Of a DNA stretch of 64,000 nt, positions 1-8,170 are shown piece by piece; position 1 is the stretch's first letter, and every line of letters begins with the position of its first letter. The position numbers and the translations under genes were made by a program. The notes beneath the pieces were generated by a model. It saw nothing but the letters and a program-made list of their open reading frames with translations. It was not told the DNA's origin and did no database searches. This DNA comes from Nitrososphaerota archaeon. GTDB lineage: Archaea > Thermoproteota > Nitrososphaeria > Nitrososphaerales > Gagatemarchaeaceae. The stretch is from positions 21,859-85,858 of the forward strand of contig JAPCJO010000002.1 in NCBI GenBank assembly GCA_027886905.1, in the 5' to 3' direction.

Positions 1-496
1 GCACGGCGCCTCCAGGCAGGATGTTTTTGACGTGGGACGGCGGACAGAAGTTCAGTATCGCGCCGTCGGCGCTCGAGAGGGCCGCGCGGACCATCCCGCT
101 GCGAAGGGCGGCGAAGAATATCGGTGCTTTGCGCCCCCCTCCGTACCCCGCCCTCACCTTCTCGGCGAGTGCGACGACCCCCTCGATAGCCTCGGGGCCG
201 CTGGCCCGACCTGCCCCGAGCCCGAGGATGAACCTCCCCTCGGATGACTCGCTCAAGGTTCGGACCCGGGTAGTGAGCCGCGTCGGGTCCTGCTCCTCCG
301 CCCTGATGACCCCCGTCCCGACGCGGGCCCTGCGGGTTGACCCGAGGGCCAGGGCGGAGAGGTCCAGCGCGTCGTAGGGCATTCCCGCGTCCGGGAACCA
401 GACGGAGTCGACCCCGGCCGCATCCAGCAGCGGGGTGATCTTGACGATGAGTGACGGGTGGAAGACGCTGGACCGTAGCGCGAACCCCACCTTCAT
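1..496 (-). CDS. Luciferase-like (F420-type) oxidoreductase, 3' part missing
   Basis: About 165 N-terminal residues read without a stop from an ATG at 496 to the left edge, so the C-terminal half lies outside the window. The N-terminus MKVGFALRSS and the motif GRFILGLGAG (about residue 90) are typical of the luciferase-like monooxygenase (LLM) TIM-barrel family. In archaea that family is mostly coenzyme F420-dependent oxidoreductases such as methylenetetrahydromethanopterin-reductase-like proteins. Substrate and cofactor cannot be fixed without the C-terminus. The gene is followed upstream by a same-strand glycosyltransferase gene ending 48 bases away, so the two may be co-transcribed. Family assignment is fairly safe; the exact reaction is unknown. 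Confidence 0.75.
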   Translation of the reverse strand, partial: MKVGFALRSSVFHPSLIVKITPLLDAAGVDSVWFPDAGMPYDALDLSALALGSTRRARVGTGVIRAEEQDPTRLTTRVRTLSESSEGRFILGLGAGRASGPEAIEGVVALAEKVRAGYGGGRKAPIFFAALRSGMVRAALSSADGAILNFCPPSHVKNILPGGAV

Positions 497-543
497 GGGC
501 TGGCGGGCGCGCCGGCTCGGTATAGGCGTTTGGACGGCGGCTC

Positions 544-1686
544 TCAGAGAGGCTTGAAGCGGTCGCTCCCGTACCTCACCCCTTTCCAGCTTATCCCGCC
601 CCGCCTGAACCTGACGAACCCCGTGACGGTCGCCGCGGTCACGAGCACCCCGGAGAGGGGCGCCAGCACGAAGTACTGGGGACGGGAGACCTTGAGCGAG
701 AAGAAGGCCTGCACGGCGAGGACCACCGCGCAGGTTAACGCCCCAGCGAGGGCGTACGCCGCGCTCGCCGTCGCGAGGGCGAGCCCGAGAAGCGCGAAAG
801 GCCCGACGAAGTACGCGAGGGTCACCACCAAGGCGCCAATCATTGCCCCCCAGGATGGGAGCAGCCCCGCCCCGAACCTCTCGTGCGCTTCCCACGCCTC
901 CGCGAATCTCGAGTACGGCTTGACCTTCACGTAGCCCTCGCCGTCGGCGTTGAGGACCTCAAGGCCGCGGCCGAGGGTCGCCCTCCCGATGGCGCTGTCC
1001 TCCATTATGTCTGTCCTGATCGCCGCGTGGCCGCCCATCGCCGTGTATGCATCCCGCCTGATCATGATGTATTGTCCGTTGGCCCCGTTGACCCTCCTCC
1101 CGACGGGAGTGCGCCGGGCGGAGGCGGCCACCCCGACGCAGAGGAAGAAGATGCTCGTGGGGAAGATGAGCCTCTCGGACATCGTCCTCGTCACCGTCTC
1201 GGGCCAGACCGAGAGGAGGTCGGCCTTTTTCGCGTCGAGGTTCGCGAGGACTACCCCGAGGCTCTCCGGGGAGTGGATCACGTCGCCGTCGGCGAAGAGC
1301 AGGACGTCCCCGGTCGACCTCAGGTACCCGTGGTGGCAGGCCCAGCTCTTCCCGAGCCAATCCGGAGGTCTCTCCGGCTCGCGGAGGACCGTCATCTTGC
1401 CCGCGAACTCCTGGGCGATCTCCTCGGTGCCGTCGTTGGATGGGCCGCAGACGACTATCACCTCCCTGTCCGGGTACTCCAACTCGGAGAGGGAGGCGAG
1501 GCACTCCCGGAGGGTGTCCGCCTCGTTCTTTGCCGCGACGATTATCGAGACCTTGTGCCCGCCGCCGCCGGAGAGGGGCGCGAGCGGCTTGAACATCCTG
1601 TAGCCCGTCAGGGCGCCGAGGCCGAGAAGGAGGACGAACAGGGCGTATACGGCGAGCGCCGCCGCCTCCAGGATCCCGACTTGCAT
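544..1686 (-). CDS. Membrane glycosyltransferase, family 2
   Basis: This 380-residue protein has an N-terminal membrane segment (about 5-30), a GT-A domain opening with VSIIVAAKNEADTL, and a DxD-like metal/nucleotide site FADGD near 131-135. An acceptor-loop acidic motif IMEDSAIG lies near 230, and several membrane helices follow at the C-terminus. The layout matches family 2 glycosyltransferases that act on lipid or carotenoid acceptors at the inner face of the membrane (CrtQ/HpnB-like). The frame is open up to 1773, but the ATG at 1686 is preferred: it is preceded by GGGAG at Shine-Dalgarno distance and the extra upstream residues are low-complexity. The acceptor is not predictable from sequence. 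Confidence 0.8.
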   Translation of the reverse strand: MQVGILEAAALAVYALFVLLLGLGALTGYRMFKPLAPLSGGGGHKVSIIVAAKNEADTLRECLASLSELEYPDREVIVVCGPSNDGTEEIAQEFAGKMTVLREPERPPDWLGKSWACHHGYLRSTGDVLLFADGDVIHSPESLGVVLANLDAKKADLLSVWPETVTRTMSERLIFPTSIFFLCVGVAASARRTPVGRRVNGANGQYIMIRRDAYTAMGGHAAIRTDIMEDSAIGRATLGRGLEVLNADGEGYVKVKPYSRFAEAWEAHERFGAGLLPSWGAMIGALVVTLAYFVGPFALLGLALATASAAYALAGALTCAVVLAVQAFFSLKVSRPQYFVLAPLSGVLVTAATVTGFVRFRRGGISWKGVRYGSDRFKPL

Positions 1687-1779
1687 GCGCTCGTCTCCCT
1701 TTCGCGCGGCCCCATTCAAGCTTGCCCCTCGAGCGTCCGCGCATGGCCTTAGAAGGGAGGGCGGCGCGACCATGGGCGC

Positions 1780-2205
1780 TTGGTCAGGTCTGTCAGGCTG
1801 GCCGTGGGGGGAGCGGGGTTGCTCTGCGCGAGCGTCGCTGCGCTAATCGCCCTGCCCAGCCTCTCGCCGTTCGAGCTGCTCCACTGCCCCGGGCCTCTCC
1901 CGCCGCCGGCTCAGGGAGCGTGCTTCAGCAGCGTCAACCCCGCATATCCGGCGGCCTTCCTCCTTTCGCTCGCGGGGACGGTCATCTTGTTCTTCGGGGC
2001 GTTCGGAAGGAGCTTCATCGTAAGCCCGGTCTTCGTCGTCGCCATGATCGCCCTCGGATACGGCCTCTCTGGCGTGGTCTCCGGGTCCTTGGACGCTCAG
2101 AGGGCGAGCACGATAAGCCCGGAGGTCTTCGCGCCTCTAGTCGCGATAGGGGCGCTCGCGCTCTGCTTCCAGACTGTCCGCCGCGTGCGCCGCCGGCCGA
2201 GCTGA
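1780..2205 (+). CDS. Small membrane protein, four predicted helices
   Basis: This 141-residue protein has about four hydrophobic segments (near 7-27, 59-77, 82-105 and 115-132) and a short arginine-rich C-terminus (RRVRRRPS) that probably faces the cytoplasm. It starts with TTG, and no other start fits better. It is divergent from the glycosyltransferase gene with about 90 bases between them, where an AT-richer CCTTAGAA element near 1743 could serve as its promoter. Two cysteines in the 30-55 loop (LLHCPG and GACFSS) could form a disulfide outside the membrane. I do not recognise a family. The ORF is real by length, hydrophobic pattern and codon usage. Confidence 0.6.
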   Translation: MVRSVRLAVGGAGLLCASVAALIALPSLSPFELLHCPGPLPPPAQGACFSSVNPAYPAAFLLSLAGTVILFFGAFGRSFIVSPVFVVAMIALGYGLSGVVSGSLDAQRASTISPEVFAPLVAIGALALCFQTVRRVRRRPS

Positions 2206-2246
2206 CCCCTCGGGGGCGCTTTTATCCTGGCCTGAGGTATTGCGGC

Positions 2247-2471
2247 ATGCCCAAGGAGATACCCAAGGAAATCCCGCCCGAGCTCTACGAGGTGCACTAC
2301 GACCCTACGCGAGTTTTGCGCCCATTCCCAGGTTGGGTGGGAGGCGCGGCGGCCGAGCGGTTCGTGGCTGTCCCGCGCCGAGGAAATCCTGGGGCCGTCG
2401 CGATGCCTAGGCCTGCCGACTTCCTTCGTGGGCCGCAACCTTCAGCTTGGGCACCAAGTTCGGGAACATGA
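2247..2471 (+). CDS. Possible small protein with leaderless promoter, doubtful
   Basis: An ATG at 2247 opens a 74-residue frame. A TTTTATCC element at 2219-2226 sits at the distance expected for a leaderless archaeal transcript. The first 25 residues (MPKEIPKEIPPELYEVHYDP) look protein-like, but the rest is proline/arginine-rich. Its last 65 bases overlap the 3' end of the convergent phosphoesterase gene. It may be a short real protein, a truncated gene whose reading frame is genuine only at the start, or chance. I know no family for it. Confidence 0.33.
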   Translation: MPKEIPKEIPPELYEVHYDPTRVLRPFPGWVGGAAAERFVAVPRRGNPGAVAMPRPADFLRGPQPSAWAPSSGT

Positions 2472-3627
2472 CGACCGCGTACTCTTCCGTGTAGTAGGTC
2501 CTCCACTTGCCAGTGTAGATGTCGTACGTCCTGGCTCTGATTTTATTGTTGAGCGTGTCGAACGTAAGGACTGTCGCCGTCACCCCGCCGACCTTGTCCG
2601 TGTCGTTCGGGGGCGGGTTGTCGACCCCCCTACCGATAACGTCGCCCGGCGCGTCCGCGCAGTCCTGCCTGTCGAACATCAGCTGGTTCCGGTTGTTTAT
2701 TGGCTGGGGGGTGTTGTACCCGCACTCCGTGGCGAAATGCCCGTTCAGCGTCAAGAAGACGTTGGAGGAGTGCGCGTCCAGCAATGCGGTAAACTCCTCG
2801 ATGAAGTCGGACAGCTGGGCGATCCACCTCGGGTTGTCAAGGCTGCCGTTTGCGTCTATGTAGGCGTGCGGCGCCATTATGACGTGGTGGTTCGCGTACG
2901 CCGGGTCGTCCAAGATACCCGCCGCCCACTGCAAGACGTCGGGCTGCGCGTTCCATTCTATGTTGATGACGAGAAAGTCAAGGCCGTTGGCGGAGAAGCT
3001 GAGCGCCGTGTTCATCGCCTCGTGGTAGTCGCCGACCCATTGGGCGTATGGCAGCGAGTTCACTATGACGCTCGCCACCGAGGGCTGGAGGGACTTGGCC
3101 TGCTGGTTCCCGATCCATCCCGAGGTCGCGTCGCCGTTGACGAAGTCGTCGTGGTTTCCCGCGCACCAAGTGTAGGGAATGTTGTTGGCAAGGAATATCG
3201 ACATCGCGTCGTCCGCGTTATACCACTCCTCCTCGGCGGGACCGTCCTGCACGATGTCGCCGGTGTGTATCACCAACTTCCCGTTGAAGCGGGCCCAGTT
3301 GTCGACGATCCAGTTGTTGAGCATCCTGAACAGGGCCGGGTTCGACTCGGAGAGGAACTGCGTGTCGGTGATCCAGAATATCGAGAAAGCGTGTTCGGCC
3401 GCCCCCTCTACCGTGTCGGACGCCGTGGACTGTATGAGCGGTGAAGGGGTCGAGCCCGCCTTGGCCTCGGCCTCCCGGGGAGCGGCCGTCTTCTCGACGC
3501 TGGGCTTAAGGCCGACCGCGCTCCCGAGCGCGACTGCGGCGGTCCCGGCCGCCAGGGAGCCCCCGGCTAGCTTTATGAAGCGCCGTCGTGAGAGCTTCCT
3601 CTTCGCGGCATCGTCTGAATTTTCCAT
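2407..3627 (-). CDS. Tat-exported calcineurin-like phosphoesterase
   Basis: This 406-residue protein begins with a twin-arginine signal (SRRRFIK at 13-19, then a hydrophobic stretch rich in Ala and Gly), so it should be exported folded. The metallophosphoesterase metal-binding motifs follow in order: ITDTQF, HTGDIV, CAGNHDD, MAPHAY and LNGHF. These supply the Asp, Asn and His ligands of a two-metal centre that hydrolyses phosphate esters outside the cell. The substrate is unknown. On the minus strand a CTTAAATTA box at about 3654-3662 lies roughly 30 bases before the ATG, indicating a leaderless or nearly leaderless mRNA. The next gene on this strand (3722-4585) is also a secreted protein. 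Confidence 0.85.
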   Translation of the reverse strand: MENSDDAAKRKLSRRRFIKLAGGSLAAGTAAVALGSAVGLKPSVEKTAAPREAEAKAGSTPSPLIQSTASDTVEGAAEHAFSIFWITDTQFLSESNPALFRMLNNWIVDNWARFNGKLVIHTGDIVQDGPAEEEWYNADDAMSIFLANNIPYTWCAGNHDDFVNGDATSGWIGNQQAKSLQPSVASVIVNSLPYAQWVGDYHEAMNTALSFSANGLDFLVINIEWNAQPDVLQWAAGILDDPAYANHHVIMAPHAYIDANGSLDNPRWIAQLSDFIEEFTALLDAHSSNVFLTLNGHFATECGYNTPQPINNRNQLMFDRQDCADAPGDVIGRGVDNPPPNDTDKVGGVTATVLTFDTLNNKIRARTYDIYTGKWRTYYTEEYAVVMFPNLVPKLKVAAHEGSRQA

Positions 3628-3721
3628 CTAGCGGGCGCCATCATTAGGTCCAGTAATTTAAGCGGGAGGGTTGTTTCCGAAGCAGGATCGCTGGGCGACT
3701 GCGGCTGGAAGGGCGAGGCTC

Positions 3722-4585
3722 CTACGCGGTACATCCGAAGCCGGTCTCGCCCCACGGGTCGGTGACGACCACGCCTCCGGGCCAGCACTCGCCTGAGCCC
3801 CTCTGCTGGCTGAAGTAACTCGACACCGAGTTGAGGTCAGGGTTCACGAAGGCGCCGACTATCCTCGTGCCGTCCACCTGGTAGAGCTGGACGACATAGT
3901 CGGCCGGGGTTGTCGCGCTTCCGGCCGACCCGGCGAACTTGACGAAGTAAGGAGAGTCGACCATGAGGGACGTCACGTTCGTGTCGGCCAGCGCAAGGTG
4001 GATCGCCCTCACCTGCTGCGGCGTGTATGAGACGGACTCGTTGCGGTCTGGCAGGAGGTAGGACGAGACGTGCATCACGTCAAAGTGCTGGAAGGTGACC
4101 TGAAGGAAGGTCACGTTCAGAATCTTGTTCCCGAGGTAGGAGACCCGGTATCCCGACGTGTAGTTCCCGTTCACGACCTGGCTCCCAGTGACGTTGAGGA
4201 CGGCGTACATCACGTCCTGGTTCACCGCGCTGCGGGCGAAGTAGACGAGGTGGTACTCGTATGCCGTCTTGATGAACGGAAGGACCTGCGGGGTGTCCAG
4301 CGTCGCGTTCCTGACGAAGGCCGACGGGAACCCGTAGGCGATGCAGGGGCTCACGATCAGGGTCATGTTCCCGTATGTCTCTAATGGGCCGATGCAGGAT
4401 GAGGAGTAGACCCCTGCGCCGTGTCCCTCTGAGAAGGTCGCGTTGACACCGGAGCTGGTCACGACAGCGGCGGTCGATGGGCCGTTCCGAGCGCCAGCCT
4501 GCAGCCCTCCCGGAGGGAAGGCGACTACGCCGGCCACCAGCAGGACGCCGAGTATGCTGAATCCCGCGATTTTTCGGTCCTTCAT
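3722..4585 (-). CDS. Secreted or membrane-anchored protein, unknown
   Basis: This 287-residue protein has one N-terminal hydrophobic segment (about 7-24, IAGFSILGVLLVAGVVAF) after a positively charged start, which is a signal peptide or anchor. The rest is rich in Ser, Thr, Tyr and Val with many N-x-S/T sequons, as expected for an extracellular glycoprotein. Two cysteines lie in the N-terminal half and two near the C-terminus (GECWPGG and GFGCTA), probably as disulfides. An AAGTAAAGCG stretch about 30 bases upstream of the ATG can act as a TATA box. I recognise no domain. It lies behind the Tat phosphoesterase on the same strand, which suggests a small envelope-related group but proves no shared function. 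Confidence 0.65.
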   Translation of the reverse strand: MKDRKIAGFSILGVLLVAGVVAFPPGGLQAGARNGPSTAAVVTSSGVNATFSEGHGAGVYSSSCIGPLETYGNMTLIVSPCIAYGFPSAFVRNATLDTPQVLPFIKTAYEYHLVYFARSAVNQDVMYAVLNVTGSQVVNGNYTSGYRVSYLGNKILNVTFLQVTFQHFDVMHVSSYLLPDRNESVSYTPQQVRAIHLALADTNVTSLMVDSPYFVKFAGSAGSATTPADYVVQLYQVDGTRIVGAFVNPDLNSVSSYFSQQRGSGECWPGGVVVTDPWGETGFGCTA

Positions 4586-4801
4586 GTTTCTTACGTAGTT
4601 GACGAGCGCTCCCGCTTTACTTCTAGATTCTGACCGAAGAATGGAGGATGGTCGGTTGGGTTTCTGGAATCCGTATGGAGGCCAAAGCGGGATTCCCCCT
4701 CCATGCCGCCTGCCCGGGCCAGGTTCTCCCGCAGTATATGGCTTGAGCGGCTCCGCGGAGAAGGGCTAAATAGAAAACGGCATCACTGAAGGCAGTCGTC
4801 C

Positions 4802-6193
4802 TTGGCCAAGAGACCCGTTCGCGGAGCGAGGCAGGGCGCGGTGATCGAAGACCTCCTCACCCTGGGTGACGCCGCCGCGCTTGTGGGCAAGACGACCAGC
4901 AACATCTCCTACCTCGTCCAGTACGACCGCCTCAGGAAGTTCGACACGAGCGGCAACGTGGTCGCGAGGGCGCCCAACGGCGGGCTCAGGGTGTCAAAGA
5001 GCGAACTCCTGGACTACGTCGCGGGCTGGAACCTCAGGGTGAGGTCCAGGATGGAAGAGCTGAAGATAGTCGACACCTCGATAGCTTTTCTCGACGTGCC
5101 CGAGAGGGAGAGGACGAAGCACGTCCACAGGCTGCACCCGTACCTGGGGAAGTTCATCCCCCAGCTCGTGGGGTACTTCCTTTCGAGATACTTCGAGCCG
5201 GGGCAGACCGTCCTCGACCCCTTCAGTGGCTCGGGGACGACGCTTGTGGAGGCGAGCGAGAGAGGGATGGACTCGGTCGGGATTGAGATCTCCGAGTTCA
5301 ACGTGATGATATCGCGGGTGAAGTTGGCGGACTACGAAATCCCCGCGCTGGAGAAGGAGGTCGTGGACGTTACGAGAAGGACGGCCGAGTTCAGCGCGAG
5401 AGAGTTTCCCGGAGGGAGGCGCTCGAGGCCCTTGCGGGCTCCCGTCGAGGGCGCGGGTTATCTCGAGACCTGGTTCGCCCCGAGGAGTCTTAGGGAGATG
5501 CTCTATTTCCGCGACATCATCCCCGAGTACGAGCACCAGGACCTCCTAAAGGTGATGCTTAGCAGGACCGCGCGGTCGTGCAGGCTCGTCCACCACTACG
5601 ATCTCGCGACGCCGAAGGAGCCAGTGAAGGGGCCCTACGTCTGTTACAAGCACAAGGGCAAGACCTGCGGACCGGTCACGACGATTCTCCCGCGGCTCAG
5701 GTTCTACTCCATCGACACGGTCAGGCGGATCGCGGAGTTCAAGGGGGCAAGGAGGCCGGCGAACTCGCTGGTGATTGAGGGGGACTCGAGGGAGGTGAAG
5801 CTGGAGGGAAGGAGGGTCGACGGGATATTCACGTCGCCCCCATACGTGGGGCAGATCGACTACCACGAGCAGCACCGCTACGCGTACGAGCTCTTCGGCA
5901 TCGAGAGGAGGGATGGGTTCGAGATCGGGCCGAAGATGAAGGGCAAGGGCGAGCGGGCGAGGGCCGACTACGCGAGAAGCATGGCCGCGTCGCTCCGGAA
6001 CGTGAGCGCGCCCATGCCGCAAGGCGGGGTGGTCCTGCTCGTCGCGAACGACAAGCTCGGCCTCTACCCGGGAATCTTCGAGGAGGCAGGGATGCGCGTC
6101 AAGAGGTCTTTCGAGAGACCTGTAGAGGACAGGACCGAGAGGGACAAGCGGCCATACTCGGAGACGGTCTTCCTCGCGCGGCTCGAAAGATAG
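4802..6193 (+). CDS. DNA methyltransferase, N4-cytosine/N6-adenine type, orphan
   Basis: This 463-residue protein starts with a helix-turn-helix-like segment (about 18-70, DAAALVGKTTSNISYLVQ), followed by an AdoMet-binding motif DPFSGSGTT at 139-147 and a catalytic TSPPY at 344-348. These are motifs I and IV of the amino-methyltransferases. The order (motif I, a spacer of about 200 residues that probably recognises the target, then motif IV) is alpha-like. The TTG start is chosen because CTAAATAGAAAA at 4767-4778 is correctly spaced for a leaderless transcript. No restriction endonuclease, specificity subunit or defence gene is adjacent, so it is an orphan that may mark DNA for replication, repair or regulation rather than defence. 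The added DNA-binding head is unusual. Confidence 0.85.
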   Translation: MAKRPVRGARQGAVIEDLLTLGDAAALVGKTTSNISYLVQYDRLRKFDTSGNVVARAPNGGLRVSKSELLDYVAGWNLRVRSRMEELKIVDTSIAFLDVPERERTKHVHRLHPYLGKFIPQLVGYFLSRYFEPGQTVLDPFSGSGTTLVEASERGMDSVGIEISEFNVMISRVKLADYEIPALEKEVVDVTRRTAEFSAREFPGGRRSRPLRAPVEGAGYLETWFAPRSLREMLYFRDIIPEYEHQDLLKVMLSRTARSCRLVHHYDLATPKEPVKGPYVCYKHKGKTCGPVTTILPRLRFYSIDTVRRIAEFKGARRPANSLVIEGDSREVKLEGRRVDGIFTSPPYVGQIDYHEQHRYAYELFGIERRDGFEIGPKMKGKGERARADYARSMAASLRNVSAPMPQGGVVLLVANDKLGLYPGIFEEAGMRVKRSFERPVEDRTERDKRPYSETVFLARLER

Positions 6194-6217
6194 CGAGGGC
6201 GCAACGGCGTCTTGGTT

Positions 6218-6622
6218 CTACTCGTCGGGCTTCACTTTCCTGCGCGATAGGTCGTTCTCGAGCGCCTTGGCGTCCTTCTCCACCTTCTTCGCGTCCCTTT
6301 CCGCGCGGTCCAAGCCCTCCCGCCAAAGCTGTGAGATTATTGGCACGAGGGTGACGACCAAGCTTGTGAAAACGGTTCCGAAGGAGGCGAAGCCCATCAC
6401 CGAAGCGAAGATCTTCCCCGAGTTGGTGTTGAGGGCGAGGGGCGGCCCCTGGCCGGTGGCGAGCATGCTCTCGAAATAGAAGGCGTTCACCCAGTCCATC
6501 CCCTCGATCTGGTGGAATCCCACGATGCCGATTGCCATTACCAAGACTATGCCCGAGATGGCGTAGAACAGCCTCCTCCTCCTGCTCGGCAGGGAGGCGG
6601 TCTGCCCTGGCGTGGGATTCAC
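6218..6622 (-). CDS. Two-helix channel-like protein with altered selectivity filter
   Basis: This 134-residue protein has a basic N-terminus (SRRRRLFY), a first helix at about 19-36, a pore-helix-like segment, the sequence ATGQGPP at 55-61, a second helix at about 69-94, and a charged coiled C-terminus (DRAERDAKKVEKDAKALEND). The helix-pore-helix layout and the trailing phrase GKIFASVMGFAS mimic two-TM potassium channels. However, the usual TVGYGD filter is replaced by ATGQGPP. It may conduct another ion, be a non-conducting homologue, or belong to an unrelated family. A TTTAAC-like TATA element lies upstream on the minus strand near 6640-6650. The gene converges with the methyltransferase gene. 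Confidence 0.6.
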   Translation of the reverse strand: MNPTPGQTASLPSRRRRLFYAISGIVLVMAIGIVGFHQIEGMDWVNAFYFESMLATGQGPPLALNTNSGKIFASVMGFASFGTVFTSLVVTLVPIISQLWREGLDRAERDAKKVEKDAKALENDLSRRKVKPDE

Positions 6623-6708
6623 GCAGGTCCAAGTGGCTTTACTCGTTAAATATCTAGCGAAGGCGTGCCGGAAGGCTAATCTAAGAGCGTGGGGAACTTA
6701 CGCTCGTC

Positions 6709-7230
6709 TTGGACGCGTTCGAAGCCATCTCTACGAAGCTGGAAGCGAGGGAGTTCGCTTCCAAGAAGGTCCCCGGCGAGACCAAGAAGAAGATCCTCGA
6801 GGCAGCCAGGCTCACGGGGTCGTCGATGAACACCCAACACTGGCGCTTCGTCCTGGTGCAGGACCGCTCCAACCTGAAGAGGCTCGCCTCGGACAGCATC
6901 TCGGGAAAGTGGGTCGAGGGGGCGGACTTTGCGATCATCATTCTCACCGACCCGAAGGTGCCCGGTAGCAATATCGACGCGGGGCGCGTCGTCCAGGACA
7001 TGGAGCTGGCGGCCTGGAACTTCGGCGTCGCGTCGGGCATCTACACGGGAGTGGGCGAGGCCTCGCTGCGCAAAGATTACTCCATCCCCGACGAATTGAA
7101 GCCTTCTGCCGTGCTGGGGTTCGGGTACCCCAAGCGGAAGACTCTGGGGAAGAAGAACAGGAAGCCCTTGGAGGAGCTCGTCTTCCCCGAGAGGTACGGC
7201 GTGAAGCTCAAGGCCTCAGACCTCTCCTGA
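6709..7230 (+). CDS. Nitroreductase-family flavoprotein
   Basis: This 173-residue protein carries the nitroreductase fold signatures: the arginine-containing N-terminal FMN segment (LEAREFASKKVPGE), then AARLTGSSMNTQHWRFVLV, and GFGYPKRKTLGKKNRKPLEE near the C-terminus. Members are FMN-dependent, NAD(P)H-using reductases of quinones, nitro compounds or enones, and act as homodimers in the cytoplasm. The protein is at the short end of the family. The start is TTG at 6709; no ATG precedes the conserved region. It is followed 45 bases later by a glyoxalase-type gene on the same strand. The substrate is not predictable. Confidence 0.85.
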   Translation: MDAFEAISTKLEAREFASKKVPGETKKKILEAARLTGSSMNTQHWRFVLVQDRSNLKRLASDSISGKWVEGADFAIIILTDPKVPGSNIDAGRVVQDMELAAWNFGVASGIYTGVGEASLRKDYSIPDELKPSAVLGFGYPKRKTLGKKNRKPLEELVFPERYGVKLKASDLS

Positions 7231-7275
7231 CGACCCATCGAAAAGGGGAATAGGCACCACTTTTCAGGGCGGGCT

Positions 7276-7617
7276 ATGATTTCGAAAGACTTCAGCTTGG
7301 CGATAATGGTCTCGGACGCTAAAAAGTCCGCGGCCTGGTACAAGGAGAAGCTCGGCTTCGAGGCCGAGGTGGAGGACCACTGGGTGACGGTCTCGCCCAA
7401 GGGGGCGAACTGGAAGCTCCATCTCTGCGAGGGAGAGCTCGAGCCGGGGAACACCGGCGTCGCGTTCTACAGCGCCGACCTGAAGAACACTGTCGCGGAC
7501 CTCAAGAAGAAGGGCGTGAAGTTCGCCATCGACTACACCAAGAAGGCTTGGGGCGAGATCTCGCAGTTCACGGACCCAGACGGCAACCTCGTGTGGATAA
7601 TGGCAGGGAGCCCGTAG
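7276..7617 (+). CDS. Glyoxalase/VOC-family protein
   Basis: This 113-residue single-module vicinal-oxygen-chelate protein has the beta-alpha-beta-beta-beta pattern: start FSLAIMVSDAKKSAAWYKEKLGF and end QFTDPDGNLVWIM. Two such modules normally dimerise to form one metal site. The expected metal His of the first strand is absent (LAIMVSD), so it may be a non-classical member, for instance a binding protein rather than a lyase or dioxygenase. The ATG start is supported by a short AT-rich stretch about 25 bases upstream (ACTTTTCAGG). Function beyond the fold is unknown. Confidence 0.8.
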   Translation: MISKDFSLAIMVSDAKKSAAWYKEKLGFEAEVEDHWVTVSPKGANWKLHLCEGELEPGNTGVAFYSADLKNTVADLKKKGVKFAIDYTKKAWGEISQFTDPDGNLVWIMAGSP

Positions 7618-7623
7618 CGGGCT

Positions 7624-7761
7624 CTAACGGCTCCTCTTCTTCGGCTTCTTCGCCGGCGCCTCCTTCTCGGCGGGGCGGCGCCGGGGGATGAAGTGGGTTA
7701 TCCCAATGCCGTCGACGATCACGATTTGGTCGTCGTATTCTTTCTCTTCGGAAAATGACAA
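7624..7761 (-). CDS. Very small basic-tailed protein, leaderless
   Basis: This is a 45-residue protein starting at TTG 7761. The first part is acidic and hydrophobic (EEKEYDDQIVIVDGIGITHF), and the tail is strongly basic (PRRRPAEKEAPAKKPKKRSR). The case for a real gene is the promoter: on the minus strand TTTTAATAC at 7786-7794 lies 27-30 bases before the TTG, exactly the leaderless arrangement used by neighbouring genes. The product resembles a small nucleic-acid-binding or ribosome-associated protein, but I recognise no family. It converges with the VOC gene, whose stop is 7 bases away. Confidence 0.55.
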   Translation of the reverse strand: MSFSEEKEYDDQIVIVDGIGITHFIPRRRPAEKEAPAKKPKKRSR

Positions 7762-7849
7762 TCCGCCTGCATCCGCGCAGAGCGTATTAAAACGTCGACG
7801 CGGTTCCGGGCGAGAGGAGGTTGCGGTTAATACCTCCGTCGGCTCACGG

Positions 7850-8146
7850 ATGACGATGCTGTCCGCCATCCCCGCTTCCCCGCTCTTCGACTGGGTCGCG
7901 GTCGTGAGCCTCTTGGCTTTCCTCGCGATGGGCGTCGACAAGATGCTGGCGGTGGGGAAGCGCAGCAGGGTGAGCGAGAGAACGCTCTGGCTGACCGCGC
8001 TCCTTGGGGGCGTCCCAGGGATATTCGTCGGGGCACTCGTCTTCCACCACAAGACCTCAAAGCCCGAGTTCTGGGGGCCTGTGGTCGTCGCGGCCATCAT
8101 CTGGGCGGCCGCCGCAATCCTCCTCACGAAACCTCACGTATTTTAG
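7850..8146 (+). CDS. DUF1294 membrane protein
   Basis: This 98-residue protein has three hydrophobic segments and the signature of the DUF1294 family: DKMLAVGKRSRVSERTLWL, then LLGGVPGIFVGALVFHHKTSKPEF. It is a small integral membrane protein of unknown role; in some bacteria the domain is fused to cold-shock domains. The frame is open from 7688, but the ATG at 7850 (or 7856) is preferred because GGTTAATACC at about 7825-7833 is a TATA element at leaderless distance. It is divergent from the 45-residue gene, with the two promoters back to back in 7762-7849. Confidence 0.75.
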   Translation: MTMLSAIPASPLFDWVAVVSLLAFLAMGVDKMLAVGKRSRVSERTLWLTALLGGVPGIFVGALVFHHKTSKPEFWGPVVVAAIIWAAAAILLTKPHVF

Positions 8147-8170
8147 GAAGAGGAGTGGCGGGTACGCGCC

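Noticed and set aside
883-1752. Long open frames on the plus strand opposite the glycosyltransferase (and the similar long antisense frames across the men, cdc48 and copA genes)
   Set aside because: They are shadows created by high GC at third positions; the proteins are Arg/Pro-rich, have no domains and lie opposite well-identified genes.
4641-4769. A 42-codon ATG frame in the gap before the DNA methyltransferase
   Set aside because: Gly/Pro-rich with no promoter of its own, and its end overlaps the TATA box of the methyltransferase; the gap otherwise shows nothing.
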